DNA of 64,000 nt from Sulfurimicrobium sp. (lineage in GTDB: Bacteria; Pseudomonadota; Gammaproteobacteria; Burkholderiales; Sulfuricellaceae): assembly GCA_030652035.1 (NCBI GenBank), contig JAUSBJ010000034.1, forward strand, positions 1-64,000, read 5' to 3'. This document shows positions 1 to 9,824 of this stretch, piece by piece. The notes below the pieces were generated by a model. That model was not told the origin of the DNA. It saw only the letters and a list, made by a program, of their open reading frames with translations, and made no database searches. Every line of letters begins with the position of its first letter. Position 1 is the stretch's first letter. The position numbers were made by a program, and so were the translations under genes.

Positions 1-1
1 C

Positions 2-1699
2 GAAACCCGCTATCGCCAGGCACTTCAGATTCACCCGGATGACGGCGATACTTACGGCAATCTGGGGGCCACGCTGCAAGCGCTGGGCCGCCTGGACGAG
101 GCCGAAACGTGCTGCCGGCGGGCACTTCAGATCCAGCCGGACGACGCAGAGGTGCATAACAACCTGGGTGCCATCCTCCAGGAACTGGGCCACCTGAACG
201 AGGCCGAGGCCCACTGCCGGCGGGCGCTACAGATCAAACCGGATGACGCCAAAGCACACAACAATCTGGGTGCCATCCTCCATGAACTGGGCCGCCTGGA
301 CGAAGCCGAAGCCTGTTTCCGGCAGGCGCTTCAGATTAATCCGAATTACGCCAAAGCACACAATAACCTGGGTATCACCCTCCAGGATTTGGGCCGCCTG
401 GATGAAGCCGAGCCCTGTTTCAAACAAGCGTTGCAGATCGAGCCGGATTACGCCAGCGCGCGCAGCAACCTTCTGTTCTCACTTAATTACGCGCCAAACT
501 CAATCCCCTCGTATTGTTTTGCAGAAGCGCGTCAATATGGTCAAAGAATTACGCGCAAAGTCGCATCCAGATTTTCGGTATGGCCCTGCGCAAAAAACCC
601 GGTACGCTTGCGCGTGGGTTTGGTATCGGGCGACTTCAATAATCACCCGGTAGGTTATTTCCTTGAAAGCCTGTTGCAACAACTTGATTCAACCGCCTTC
701 GAGCTCATTGCTTACCCTACCAATCACAAGACAGACGAGCTCACGGCGCGTATCAAACCCCGCTTCTCCGCCTGGGAACCGCTGTCAGGATTGAATGATG
801 AAGCCGCGGCACAGCGGATACACGGTGATGGTATCCATATTCTGATTGATCTTTCCGGCCACACCCGTCACAACCGGCTGCCGCTGTTTGCCTGGAAACC
901 CGCCCCGGTGCAGGTTAGCTGGCTGGGATATTTCGCCACCACGGGCGTCGCTGAAATTGACTACCTGATTGCCGACCCCTGGACATTACCAGAAACGGAA
1001 GAACCTTATTTCACGGAAAAGATCTGGCGATTGCCTGAAACCAGGCTTTGTTTCTCTCATCCTGATATTGATCTGGCTGTCTCACCACTGCCAGCCCTCA
1101 CAAAAGGGCATATCACCTTCGGTTGCTTCAACAATCTCACCAAGATGAATAAAGAAGTCGTTGCCTTATGGTCGAAAGTACTCTCAACCGTGCCGGGCAG
1201 CCGATTATTCCTCAAAGCCAAACAGCTCGGGGAAACCGCGGTACAACAACACACTATTGAACGCTTTGCTGAATATGGCATTGATGCCGAACGTCTTATT
1301 CTGGAAGGTGCCGAGTCTAGAGAGAAATACCTTACTGCCTACCAGCAGTTAGATATTGCCCTGGACCCCTTCCCTTTCCCCGGAGGCACGACAAGCGTTG
1401 AAGGACTATGGATGGGGGTGCCGGTATTGACCCTGGCCGGGGAGCGTTTCCTGTCCAGACAGGGTGTCGGGATCGTGATGAATGCAGGCCTGCCCGATTG
1501 GGTTGCTGCCGATGCTGACGACTATGTGGCGCGTGCGGCCGCTCATGCCGGAGATCTGCAAAGCTTGTCAAAACTCCGGAATGAATTGCGACAACAAACT
1601 CTGGCATCACCGCTCATGGATGCCAAACGTTTTGCCATTCATTTTGCAACTGCGCTGCAAGGCATGTACCAGGCCTGGAGCAATGGAGAACAACCGTAA
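2..1699 (+). CDS. TPR / SPINDLY-type O-GlcNAc transferase-like protein, 5' end cut by window
   Basis: The reading frame is open from the left edge, so the protein is N-terminally incomplete (565 residues visible). The first ~155 residues are tandem 34-residue TPR units repeating the pattern NNLGxxLxxLGxLxEAExxxRxAL. The rest matches glycosyltransferase family 41 (OGT/SPINDLY): GDFNNHPVGYF near its start, then IDLSGHTRHNRL, LDPFPFPGGTTSVEGLWMG and LAGERFLSRQG, which form the usual UDP-sugar-binding C-lobe. The family transfers GlcNAc or a related sugar to Ser/Thr in the cytoplasm. Its place just ahead of the flagellin gene suggests flagellin as acceptor, but that is an inference. Upstream genes cannot be seen. 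Confidence 0.9.
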   Translation, partial: ETRYRQALQIHPDDGDTYGNLGATLQALGRLDEAETCCRRALQIQPDDAEVHNNLGAILQELGHLNEAEAHCRRALQIKPDDAKAHNNLGAILHELGRLDEAEACFRQALQINPNYAKAHNNLGITLQDLGRLDEAEPCFKQALQIEPDYASARSNLLFSLNYAPNSIPSYCFAEARQYGQRITRKVASRFSVWPCAKNPVRLRVGLVSGDFNNHPVGYFLESLLQQLDSTAFELIAYPTNHKTDELTARIKPRFSAWEPLSGLNDEAAAQRIHGDGIHILIDLSGHTRHNRLPLFAWKPAPVQVSWLGYFATTGVAEIDYLIADPWTLPETEEPYFTEKIWRLPETRLCFSHPDIDLAVSPLPALTKGHITFGCFNNLTKMNKEVVALWSKVLSTVPGSRLFLKAKQLGETAVQQHTIERFAEYGIDAERLILEGAESREKYLTAYQQLDIALDPFPFPGGTTSVEGLWMGVPVLTLAGERFLSRQGVGIVMNAGLPDWVAADADDYVARAAAHAGDLQSLSKLRNELRQQTLASPLMDAKRFAIHFATALQGMYQAWSNGEQP

Positions 1700-1745
1700 T
1701 AGCACCCTGGAATCGGCAGAGTCTAAAGACAAAATAAATTCTCCC

Positions 1746-1772
1746 TAAAGTTTTCAAATAGCCAACCGATAA
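1746..1772 (+). promoter_or_regulatory. sigma-28 (FliA) promoter of the flagellin operon
   Basis: TAAA at 1746-1749 is followed by exactly 15 bases and then ACCGATAA at 1765-1772. The sigma-28 consensus is TAAA-N15-GCCGATAA, so all but one of the conserved bases match. It lies about 108 bases before the flagellin start, as expected for a class III flagellar promoter. Otherwise the 180-base gap 1700-1879 holds only this promoter and the 5' leader. The flagellin ribosome-binding site AAAGGAG is at 1866-1872. Confidence 0.85.
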
Positions 1773-1879
1773 TGTTTACAACAGCGGTTAACATGCACCA
1801 CCAGCCTTAAGGCGAACCGAGGTTGATGGCACTGAAAGCCATCCTTAAAACTAAACCGACGCAATAAAGGAGAATTACC

Positions 1880-2542
1880 ATGGCACAAGTCATCAACACC
1901 AACGTCGCCGCACTTTTCGCAGGCGCCGCACTGAACAAGTCAGCACTTGCACTGCAAACCGCCCAGCAGCGCCTGTCCTCTGGCGTACGCATCAATAGCG
2001 CCAAGGACGATGCAAGCGGCCTGGCCACTGCCACGGGTTACGATACACAAATCCGTACCGCGAACGTGAACATTCGTAACTACAACGACGTGATTTCGAC
2101 CGCACAGACCAAAGACGGCATGATGGGTCAAATCACAGAAAACCTGCAACGCATTTCAGAAATCCTGAGTGGTGCAGGCAATAGCGCGGGAACAGCGGAA
2201 ACTGCCGCACTTCTCGCCGAAAATGGCGTCATTAATACCGCAGGCAACCTGGGTCTTAGCCTTACGACAACCGGAAGCGTTGGCGCTGTCACCACCGACC
2301 TCGCCACGGTAGGAACGGCACGCGCTGCCCAGGGTGCGACCATGGCGGCATACGCATCCAAAGTTGCGGTCGAGCAGATCACCTCAGTGAACTTGTCTGC
2401 TGCATATAGCCGTATCATGGATACCGACTACGCAGCTGAGTCCACCAACATGACCCGCGCGAATATTCTGCAACAAGCGGGTACCGCGGCTCTTGCGCAA
2501 GCCAACCAAACGCCCAACACAGTGCTGACTTTATTGCGTTAA
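1880..2542 (+). CDS. fliC: flagellin (short form)
   Basis: Filament subunit exported by the flagellar type III apparatus. The N-terminal D0/D1 signature is clear (MAQVINTNVAALFAG, LSSGVRINSAKDDASGLA, ENLQRISEIL). So is the C-terminal half (AAYSRIMDTDYAAESTN, ANILQQAGTAALAQAN, final LTLLR). At 220 residues it is shorter than most flagellins (250-500): almost nothing lies between the D1 helices, so the variable D2/D3 domains are essentially missing. Start supported by AAAGGAG eight bases upstream. It follows a sigma-28 promoter and begins the block fliC-flaG-fliD-fliS-fliT. A Ser/Thr-rich middle (about residues 100-150) is a possible glycosylation region. Confidence 0.95.
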   Translation: MAQVINTNVAALFAGAALNKSALALQTAQQRLSSGVRINSAKDDASGLATATGYDTQIRTANVNIRNYNDVISTAQTKDGMMGQITENLQRISEILSGAGNSAGTAETAALLAENGVINTAGNLGLSLTTTGSVGAVTTDLATVGTARAAQGATMAAYASKVAVEQITSVNLSAAYSRIMDTDYAAESTNMTRANILQQAGTAALAQANQTPNTVLTLLR

Positions 2543-2561
2543 TTAGTTAAAATGCATTAAT

Positions 2562-2585
2562 ACCTGACCAGACTACCGGTCAGGT
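2562..2585 (+). other. stem-loop between fliC and flaG
   Basis: ACCTGACC (2562-2569) and GGTCAGGT (2578-2585) form a perfect 8-bp stem with an 8-base loop, 20 bases after the flagellin stop. No U-run follows, so it is not a typical intrinsic terminator. It may act as an attenuator or an mRNA 3'-end stabiliser that keeps flagellin message in excess over flaG-fliD. That role is an inference. Confidence 0.5.
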
Positions 2586-2607
2586 GTTCATGCATAAGGG
2601 GGTCAAC

Positions 2608-2955
2608 ATGATCATCCAAAGTTTAAACACACCGGCTCAAGCCGCGCAGCCCGATAGGCTCGTCAATAATGATGGGCCAAAAGTCGTTACTGATTCTGCC
2701 AAGCCGCCGGCTCCTCAACAACTTTCATCTCAAAATTTGAAAGGCGCGGTTGATACCGTCAATCAGGCATTACGCCAATCGAGCCATAACCTTCAAATCA
2801 GCATGGATTCTGAAACCAGGCAGCAGATCATCAAGCTTGTGGACACGCAAACAGGTGAGTTGATTCGTCAAATTCCATCGAAAGAAATGTTAGCCATTGC
2901 ACATTCGATTGACCAATTTCTTAATAATGGCCAATTGTTAAGCGCAAAGGCTTAG
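2608..2955 (+). CDS. flaG: FlaG family flagellar protein
   Basis: 115-residue protein with a disordered, Pro/Gln-rich N-terminal third. Its conserved C-terminal half includes HNLQISMDSETRQQIIKLVDTQTGELIRQIPSKEML, the signature of the FlaG family, which influences filament length. The ATG at 2608 was preferred over an in-frame GTG at 2584 because a strong AAGGGGG site lies 5-11 bases ahead of it. It sits between flagellin and fliD, the usual place in beta- and gammaproteobacteria. Confidence 0.85.
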   Translation: MIIQSLNTPAQAAQPDRLVNNDGPKVVTDSAKPPAPQQLSSQNLKGAVDTVNQALRQSSHNLQISMDSETRQQIIKLVDTQTGELIRQIPSKEMLAIAHSIDQFLNNGQLLSAKA

Positions 2956-2971
2956 CTCGGGAGGCACTGAC

Positions 2972-4360
2972 ATGGCTACAGTAGCATCGAGTGCAAATTC
3001 CATTGATGTACCTTCTCTCGTCTCGCAGTTAATGGCGCTAGAGCGGCAGCCAATTGACAAGCTGAATACCAAGGTAAGCAGTTACCAAACCAAGATTTCA
3101 TCCCTCGGCACAATCAGCGGCCTGGTCTCAGGTTTTCAAAGCGCAATACAAACCTTGAATAAGAATTTACAGGGATATAGCGCCACCTCCTCTGATTCCA
3201 GTATTTTTACTGCTTCCGCCAACAGCACAACCGTGTCTGGCACTTATTCCCTGAATGTAACAAAATTAGCTCAGGCACAGAGCCTGGTTGCCGCAGGACA
3301 AACGTCCGATACAGTTGGCATCACCACTTCAACATCAGCGGTTACCTTCACGGTCGGCACCACCAGCACAAACGTATCAATAGCCGCAGGCGCTTCGCTG
3401 CAAGATATTCGTGCCGCGATCAATGCCTCCAATATTGGCGTGACGGCGACTATTGTCAATGATGGCAGCGCCACTAGCCCCTATCGCCTCGCCCTGTCCT
3501 CTGAAACAGGCCTAAGCAAAGCTGTCAGCAGCATTACCGTACAGACAGGTGGAGATAGCAATTTAAACGCCCTGTTGGCGTACAACCCAACATTGAACGC
3601 GCCTGTGCCTGCACCGGCAATCCCTATGACACAGACCATTGCCGGCCAGGATGCAGCCCTAACCGTCAATGGAATCGCGATTAGCAGTGCATCGAACACC
3701 ATCACCGGTGCGATCCAGGGCGTGACCTTGACGCTGAACAAGCTCACGACCACGCCCGCCACCCTGACGGTAACGCGGGACACCGCCGCGATCAATACTG
3801 CTGCAGCGAGCTTTGTCGACACATACAATGCGCTGGCCAACCAACTCAAGAGCCGCTCCGCTTACGGCACGGCAACTTCAGCAGCAGCGTCTCTAGCGGG
3901 TGACGGATCTGTGCGCCTCATGATGGATCAGTTGCGTGGCATATTCAACTCGCCTGCTACCGCAGCGAGTGGCGGCACCTTGACCACGCTTTATCAAGTC
4001 GGCATTTCGTTCCAGGCTGATGGCACATTAAAGCTCGATAGCAGCAAACTCAATAGTGAGATGGATAAAAACTTCAGCGATGTGAACAATTTATTTACAT
4101 CAGCAACGGGCTTCTCGACCAGGCTGAATACCTGGTCCACATCCGTACTGTCAATTGGAGGACTGATCTCCACTCGCACCGAAAGTATTAATAAATCCAT
4201 TAAAAACTATAACGAACAGATTGACAGACTGGAAGCCCGGATGGAGTTTCTTAAAAAACAATACACTACTACCTATACCAATCTCAACGGCTTTCTGAAC
4301 AGCATGAGCAATACAAGTTCTTACCTGACATCGCAGTTCTTTAAAGGAACATCAGCATGA
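2972..4360 (+). CDS. fliD: flagellar hook-associated protein 2 (filament cap)
   Basis: 462-residue filament cap protein. The N-terminal FliD_N region has the typical start (IDVPSLVSQLMALERQPIDKLNTKVSSYQ). The central part is Ser/Thr/Ala-rich. The C-terminal FliD_C region ends in a long helix (SINKSIKNYNEQIDRLEARMEFLKKQY) and the conserved tail LNGFLNSMSNTSSYLTSQF. The family caps the filament tip and promotes flagellin folding. Its stop overlaps the fliS start (ATGA), so fliD and fliS are probably translationally coupled. An SD-like GGGAGG precedes the start. Confidence 0.95.
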   Translation: MATVASSANSIDVPSLVSQLMALERQPIDKLNTKVSSYQTKISSLGTISGLVSGFQSAIQTLNKNLQGYSATSSDSSIFTASANSTTVSGTYSLNVTKLAQAQSLVAAGQTSDTVGITTSTSAVTFTVGTTSTNVSIAAGASLQDIRAAINASNIGVTATIVNDGSATSPYRLALSSETGLSKAVSSITVQTGGDSNLNALLAYNPTLNAPVPAPAIPMTQTIAGQDAALTVNGIAISSASNTITGAIQGVTLTLNKLTTTPATLTVTRDTAAINTAAASFVDTYNALANQLKSRSAYGTATSAAASLAGDGSVRLMMDQLRGIFNSPATAASGGTLTTLYQVGISFQADGTLKLDSSKLNSEMDKNFSDVNNLFTSATGFSTRLNTWSTSVLSIGGLISTRTESINKSIKNYNEQIDRLEARMEFLKKQYTTTYTNLNGFLNSMSNTSSYLTSQFFKGTSA

Positions 4361-4815
4361 ACACAGCTGCCGCCATTAATGCCTATTCCAATGTCAGCCT
4401 AGAATCCCGCGTAATTGGAGCCGATCCGCACCAACTCATTTCACTCCTGTTTGAAGGTGCGTTACTTGAAATCAGCAATGCTAAAAACAGCATGTTGCGC
4501 AAGGAAATTGCGGCCAAAGGCAAGTCCATTTCCAAGACTATTTCCATCATTGGCGAAGGATTAAATGCCAGCCTGGACAAAAAGGTCGGGGGGAAGTTGG
4601 CTCAAGACCTGTCTGCGCTTTACGATTACATGGTTATGCGCCTGGTTGAAGCCAATCTAAACGATAACGTCGATAATTTAGATGAAGTGGCACGCCTGTT
4701 GGTTGAATTGAAGGGCGCCTGGGACGCCATACGCCCTCAGGTCGTGGGCACAGGCACTACTACTGCCCAACCATACACCCCGGGCAATCCATCCAGGACC
4801 TATGCAAGCGCATGA
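4357..4815 (+). CDS. fliS: flagellar export chaperone FliS
   Basis: 152-residue helical chaperone that binds the C terminus of flagellin in the cytoplasm and prevents premature polymerisation. Recognised from the N-terminal INAYSNVSLESRVIGADPHQLISLLFEGAL block and the central SIIGEGLNASLDKKVGG and LSALYDYMVMRLVEANL blocks, all typical of FliS. The last ~20 residues are a Thr/Pro-rich tail. The start overlaps the fliD stop by four bases, and the end overlaps the next gene by 14 bases. Confidence 0.95.
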   Translation: MNTAAAINAYSNVSLESRVIGADPHQLISLLFEGALLEISNAKNSMLRKEIAAKGKSISKTISIIGEGLNASLDKKVGGKLAQDLSALYDYMVMRLVEANLNDNVDNLDEVARLLVELKGAWDAIRPQVVGTGTTTAQPYTPGNPSRTYASA

Positions 4816-5149
4816 GCACGTGAATTCTGCACAAGTCATCGCGAATTACGAATTACTTTCCACCCTGACTGTGCAGATGCGCGAAGCGGCTGAACTTGAA
4901 AAATGGGATGAATTGATAAGCATAGAGCAGCAATGCAGCGAACTTGTCGAAACCATGAAACCGATTGATGCCGCGGTAGAACTTGATGAAGCTGCACGCA
5001 ATTACAAAAACCAACTAATTCAAAAAATTCTGGCCGACGAAGCCATGATTCGCAATCACACTCAATCCTGGATGAAGCAACTGAAACACCTCATGGAGAG
5101 CAATCGCCAAGAGCAACGCTTGCAACAGACGTATGGGGCTGTAGATTAA
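4802..5149 (+). CDS. fliT: FliT-like flagellar chaperone
   Basis: 115-residue, mostly helical acidic protein. The opening YELLSTLTVQMREAAELEKWDELISIEQQCSELVE and the closing block IRNHTQSWMKQLKHLMESNRQEQRLQQTY match the layout of FliT, the FliD-specific export chaperone. Sequence conservation in this family is low, so position carries much of the call: it is the last gene of the filament block, overlaps fliS by 14 bases, and is convergent with the glycan island whose last gene ends 61 bases away. Confidence 0.75.
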   Translation: MQAHEHVNSAQVIANYELLSTLTVQMREAAELEKWDELISIEQQCSELVETMKPIDAAVELDEAARNYKNQLIQKILADEAMIRNHTQSWMKQLKHLMESNRQEQRLQQTYGAVD

Positions 5150-5210
5150 GTTGAATTGGCATGAAACTGCGTAGGTGTGAAGATCCCGATTTCACTTGAA
5201 CCGCTGCCGT

Positions 5211-8200
5211 TCAGGCTTGTGACGGAAGCCAGGCCTTGAGCCAGCTATCCAGATTATCCTCCAGCATCCATTTTTCACGGACGAAGTCGCGAAGCACGTC
5301 GCCTCGCCTGGCCAGTTCATCCAGATCGGAAACATGTTCACGAATCGCCTCTACCCAATCACGGGTCCGATTCTTGACACGGGTTACAGGGTAAGCACCG
5401 CGATAGGGCGTGATGTCCGTACAGATGACCGGATAACCCAGCATCCCATATTCCAATAGCCGCAAGTGGCTTTCTGCATGGTTTAACGGGATATCCTCCA
5501 ATGGTGAAAGCGCCAGATCGAGATTCAAACTGGCAAGCTTGGAAGGATAAGCGCTGTTCACCACCCCTCCATGGTATTCAACCAACTGCCTGGCGCCTTC
5601 CGGGCAAAGACCAAAGAACACCCACTCCACTTCGTCTTGCAGCGCTTTCACAACATCCGCGATGATCGACAAATCACGTTCGTGGATGGCGCTTCCGGCC
5701 CAACCCACACGCGGCTTAAGCCCCTGCCTGCGTTTAGGCGTGAAAGCACTCCACTTGGCCCGTTCGATATAATCGGGGACGACATGAATTTCAGCGTTGA
5801 ATTTTCGGTATTCATAAGCGAGATACTCCGTGGGCACTACAATCCGGTCACTCAGACCCAGGATATTTGCCAGGCCGTTGTCTTGATAAAGTTGCATGTC
5901 GCTTAAAAGAACATCCACCTCAAAGACTCGAAAGGCCTTGGAGTTGCGCGCATAACTTTCAATCAGCCCAGGTTGATATCCCTCCTGCCTATGTTGAAAA
6001 ATCAGGACGTCAGGCGATACGCGAGCCAGTTCCGGAATGGACAGGTAATGCTTCGTATCCGCCCCCTGCACCTTGGCTGCATTCCCCAGGGCACGCAAGG
6101 GCGAAATGATTCGATGTTCCTCGCGGCTCTCCCCGCCGCCAGTAAAGGCAAGAATACGCGGCAGCAGATGAAATTCAGGATCCCAGGACAAGGCCGGCAT
6201 GATTTCAATCTCGAAACCCTTAACATCGAACGCACTGGAAGCTGTGCTCAAACTCAGATTTCGGTTGTAAGCGGGATCAAAAGCAATACGGCCCAGCCAG
6301 CGGTCGAACATGGCCTGACCCGCGGGGCCGGGAATTACCCATGTCCGATTTTTCTCTTCATCATCATCCACCTCGACTGTCTTGGGTGGCTCAGTCACAT
6401 GTTTCTGAAACATGAGTGCGTAGGGAGTCCAGACCACCCGTTGCTCAAGCTTGCCAACCTTCAGGCAATAATCCACATCGCTATAACCGCTGGCCAGCGC
6501 CTGTGCGTCAAATCCACCCAAAGCGTCGAACAGCCTCTTTTTTGTCAACATGCAAGTGAACGACACGGCAGAAGGGTTACCCGGCACCTGCAAACGGCCA
6601 AAATAACCCGCATCATCAAGTGGCGCATGAAGATCATGAAAGCCTGCCGGCCTTCCATGCAAACCAAGAATATAGCCCGCGTTTGAAACATTGCCGTCCG
6701 GCCCGACTCCCTTGGCACCGACCACGCCCACACCAGGTTGCACCGCATAACCTAACATTTCATCCAGCCAGTCATTCCGCAAAGGCTGGGTTGAATCGGA
6801 TAAAAACAGCAGGTAATCCTGGCGAGCCGCATTCGCACCGGCATTGAATAGTGCGGGAAAACTGTCTGATCGTGGTTGAGAAATGACACGGATGGCATCG
6901 TTATTAAAATCCCGAAGGTAGTCCAGGAATGCCAGGGTATCTGCATCGTCGCTTTCCTGATCAACGACAATAAGTTCCCAGTTCTTGAATTCCGTGTTCT
7001 CAACGATCGCATTCACGCTGCTTTGCAGCATTGCTCCTCCATTCAGCGTGGGAATGATGATGGAGACTGAATCAGCATCACTATGTCTGTAGCGGATGTG
7101 AAAAGTACCAGGCATCACGCCATCATCGATGTCTGCTGCTGCACCGATTCTAGCAAGGTGTTCATGCAATACACGCCGTCTTGAGTCACTGAGCTCAACT
7201 TGTATCAAAGTGCCATGCCCACCCTCGACATGCTGATGGCAAAGAACATCAGAAATATGCCCTATTCCACTTTCACCATAATTCTCATAAATTCGCAGCA
7301 TCAAATCAAATCGCTCAGCCCCATAGGACGTACCGCTCAAACCACCTAATTCAAGAAATGCAGACCGTCTAACCACCCACATGCCATCTGCGAGAAATGG
7401 CGCTGCTCGTAACATATCGGGCTCAAAGTCAGGTTTAAAAAAAGGCAAGTCAAGCTTTCCATCGGTCTGTAGAATATCCTGGTCGGTAAACGCCATGCAC
7501 CAGATGGAATTCTTTTCAAATTTCTGAACAATCGATCTCAAGGCATGGGTCTCGAGGAAATCACCCGCTTGAAGAAAAATCAACAAATCCGAGCCATTAT
7601 CCTCAGCTACAATTCGGTTCACTTCTTCAATACAATTCGCGTCCGGAACACACGACCACGCATCCCTTTCAGACAACTCGAAATCATGCGGAACGGGTTC
7701 CCGTGCCACATAAGTAAGCCGCGAATGGGGAAAAGTCTGTCTTGATATGGAAAACCGGGTTTCAGATGTGAGATCAGATATGCCATCCGAAACAAAGACG
7801 ACTAAATGAAATGTGTTTCCTGGCCGAAGGGGATCAGGCAGCATATCTGCCAGACAAGTTAAATCAGCGCACTCAGATCTGGCAGTTCGCCATAGGCCAT
7901 AGCGACCATTGCCTTCGAACTTGGGTTGGCGCAATGGCGTTATATCAGTGAGCTCGGCTTTAATCTGTACTGCCCGTTTTCTGGCCTCTCTCTGAGTCAA
8001 CTCCACGAAACGATCAATCTGTTCCCAGGCTTTTTTCAGAACAACATCTTCACGAAAAGTACGATAGTTATGAACATTCGCTTTCGCGAGAGCGATTGAT
8101 TCCGGGCTATCATCCATGACCAACCCCCAATCCGCCGGATATGAGTAATTAGCCGTATTGTTACGCCAATATTCCGTTTCGATAACCGAAACCGGACAAC

Positions 8201-9824
8201 CGCAAAGTAACGCCTCCGCAATAAGCGCGGTAGGCTCATATACATAAAGAAGCTTGGAGCGCCGAAGCACTCCTGCAATTTCCGATGGAGTCAGACGCTG
8301 ATCCCTGCACAGGCTGATCGCACTCTTTACATGCTCTGTTAGCTTCCCGCCATAGACCAGGTATTTATGGGCATAAAAACAAACCGACTCACGCGCATTG
8401 TCATCCGGATTGTTATCGTTGTTGAATATAGTGGAATCACTTGTCGGAATATGCAACATCTCGCCACGCATACCGGCAGGAAAGTAGTGTGGGTCGTAAG
8501 CAAAGATCAGGTCATCATCCTGAAAATATTTATCGCCGGCTATATGCCCAGGCTTATTCAACATCCATCTCACGACAATGCCACCGGCAAGAGGATTTCC
8601 GGAAATTATTTCCGGATAGACAACGATAGGCGTCCTGCCGGTTGCTTGATGCTGCTCCCTAGCCTTATTGCTTAAAATTGGTGTCCTGAGATGTGGGGCC
8701 GTCACTTTGCAGGTCACGTAAGCTTCCTGTCCACTCTCATTAAGCGCATGACAAAGGTAATGCAGCGCGCGGATACCTGCTGACTGCTGGAGAAAATCCA
8801 AGGCGAATATGTAATAGGGGCTGCTTGTAGCCTGAAACAGGTTGCGCTCTCGAGAGAAAATGGCGCCCTTATGCGTCGAAAAATGGACGTGGCGCAGGTT
8901 TCGCTGATAGTAAAGCCAAGCACCTGTTAATAAAGAATCTTCCAGAAAACGCCGCACTGTAGTTTCGTCACGAAACACCCCGCGCCAAGAATGTTCATTC
9001 TCAGGAGCATCCGTAATCACAAAGAAAATCACTTCGTCAAAATTTGTATCCTTATCCGAAACAAGCGATTGCTTCCCTCTTAATTCATACACGACACACG
9101 AGCCAACAACTTCATGCTTTACCTTTCTTTCATTAATCACGAAAGTAAAGGCATTTGCCATATACGCCATTACGTCACGAAATGTCAGTGCGCTACCGAC
9201 AGGCAAGCCGGATTTTGCCAAGGCCAGCGGGAAAATATTTAAAAACTGATGGCGACTTACCTTTGGGAAGGTAGCGAACCACATGGGCAACATCATCACG
9301 CCATATGTCATATTTTCTATGCATTCGGTCTGGCTTGGTGTTATGCCGCGTTCCTTATCAGGGGGTTCGATATCTATATATTCAGGAGCCAGAACGGCCC
9401 CATCAAGGAAAGATTTTTCTATAATCCAGGAAATATCTTTCGTTACCAAGGTATGTGGGGGGCAGTAAATAATCACATCCTCGTCAAAATCATCCTCCAA
9501 AAAACTCAGAGGCCAGAAATTTTGGTATTTATGACTGGTTTCCCTGGATGTCCGCTTCAACTCGATTGGATAGCTCGAAGAAAGCTGTTCACAGACACGC
9601 AGACATTCGGCATCAACATTCTCCGGGAGCATGATCGTAAAACAGATTCTTTCGTAATATTTTCCTGAATTTATCCGCCAAGCCTCCATGCAGTATTTAA
9701 GAGAGGTATAGCAGGCCTGATGGTTGACAGCGAAGGTCACAACACGAGTCTTTATATCAAGCATGCTGGGACATCCATTTGACGAACATTGATTTGGCTG
9801 GTCGTTTATAGACTTGTTCAGCAT
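5211..9824 (-). CDS. giant multi-domain glycosyltransferase
   Basis: 1537 residues and at least four apparent glycosyltransferase modules. Roughly: 1-300, a domain not recognised (opens RVVTFAVN); 335-625, GT-B-like with a sugar-donor-type EPTALIAEALLCGCPVSVIE segment; 670-900, a GT2 fold; 920-1190, a second GT2 with SVSIIIPTLNGG and an ELIVVDQESDD metal-site strand; 1225-1537, a GT-B-like domain with WAGSAIHERDL and SHLRLLEYGMLGYPVICTD. It probably builds several linkages of one cytoplasmic repeat or protein-linked glycan. ATG 9824 is used because it overlaps the stop of the upstream gene (ATGCTGA). ATG 9764 also has an SD-like GGATG and would begin nearer the first strand. It is the last gene of the island. 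Confidence 0.85.
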   Translation of the reverse strand: MLNKSINDQPNQCSSNGCPSMLDIKTRVVTFAVNHQACYTSLKYCMEAWRINSGKYYERICFTIMLPENVDAECLRVCEQLSSSYPIELKRTSRETSHKYQNFWPLSFLEDDFDEDVIIYCPPHTLVTKDISWIIEKSFLDGAVLAPEYIDIEPPDKERGITPSQTECIENMTYGVMMLPMWFATFPKVSRHQFLNIFPLALAKSGLPVGSALTFRDVMAYMANAFTFVINERKVKHEVVGSCVVYELRGKQSLVSDKDTNFDEVIFFVITDAPENEHSWRGVFRDETTVRRFLEDSLLTGAWLYYQRNLRHVHFSTHKGAIFSRERNLFQATSSPYYIFALDFLQQSAGIRALHYLCHALNESGQEAYVTCKVTAPHLRTPILSNKAREQHQATGRTPIVVYPEIISGNPLAGGIVVRWMLNKPGHIAGDKYFQDDDLIFAYDPHYFPAGMRGEMLHIPTSDSTIFNNDNNPDDNARESVCFYAHKYLVYGGKLTEHVKSAISLCRDQRLTPSEIAGVLRRSKLLYVYEPTALIAEALLCGCPVSVIETEYWRNNTANYSYPADWGLVMDDSPESIALAKANVHNYRTFREDVVLKKAWEQIDRFVELTQREARKRAVQIKAELTDITPLRQPKFEGNGRYGLWRTARSECADLTCLADMLPDPLRPGNTFHLVVFVSDGISDLTSETRFSISRQTFPHSRLTYVAREPVPHDFELSERDAWSCVPDANCIEEVNRIVAEDNGSDLLIFLQAGDFLETHALRSIVQKFEKNSIWCMAFTDQDILQTDGKLDLPFFKPDFEPDMLRAAPFLADGMWVVRRSAFLELGGLSGTSYGAERFDLMLRIYENYGESGIGHISDVLCHQHVEGGHGTLIQVELSDSRRRVLHEHLARIGAAADIDDGVMPGTFHIRYRHSDADSVSIIIPTLNGGAMLQSSVNAIVENTEFKNWELIVVDQESDDADTLAFLDYLRDFNNDAIRVISQPRSDSFPALFNAGANAARQDYLLFLSDSTQPLRNDWLDEMLGYAVQPGVGVVGAKGVGPDGNVSNAGYILGLHGRPAGFHDLHAPLDDAGYFGRLQVPGNPSAVSFTCMLTKKRLFDALGGFDAQALASGYSDVDYCLKVGKLEQRVVWTPYALMFQKHVTEPPKTVEVDDDEEKNRTWVIPGPAGQAMFDRWLGRIAFDPAYNRNLSLSTASSAFDVKGFEIEIMPALSWDPEFHLLPRILAFTGGGESREEHRIISPLRALGNAAKVQGADTKHYLSIPELARVSPDVLIFQHRQEGYQPGLIESYARNSKAFRVFEVDVLLSDMQLYQDNGLANILGLSDRIVVPTEYLAYEYRKFNAEIHVVPDYIERAKWSAFTPKRRQGLKPRVGWAGSAIHERDLSIIADVVKALQDEVEWVFFGLCPEGARQLVEYHGGVVNSAYPSKLASLNLDLALSPLEDIPLNHAESHLRLLEYGMLGYPVICTDITPYRGAYPVTRVKNRTRDWVEAIREHVSDLDELARRGDVLRDFVREKWMLEDNLDSWLKAWLPSQA

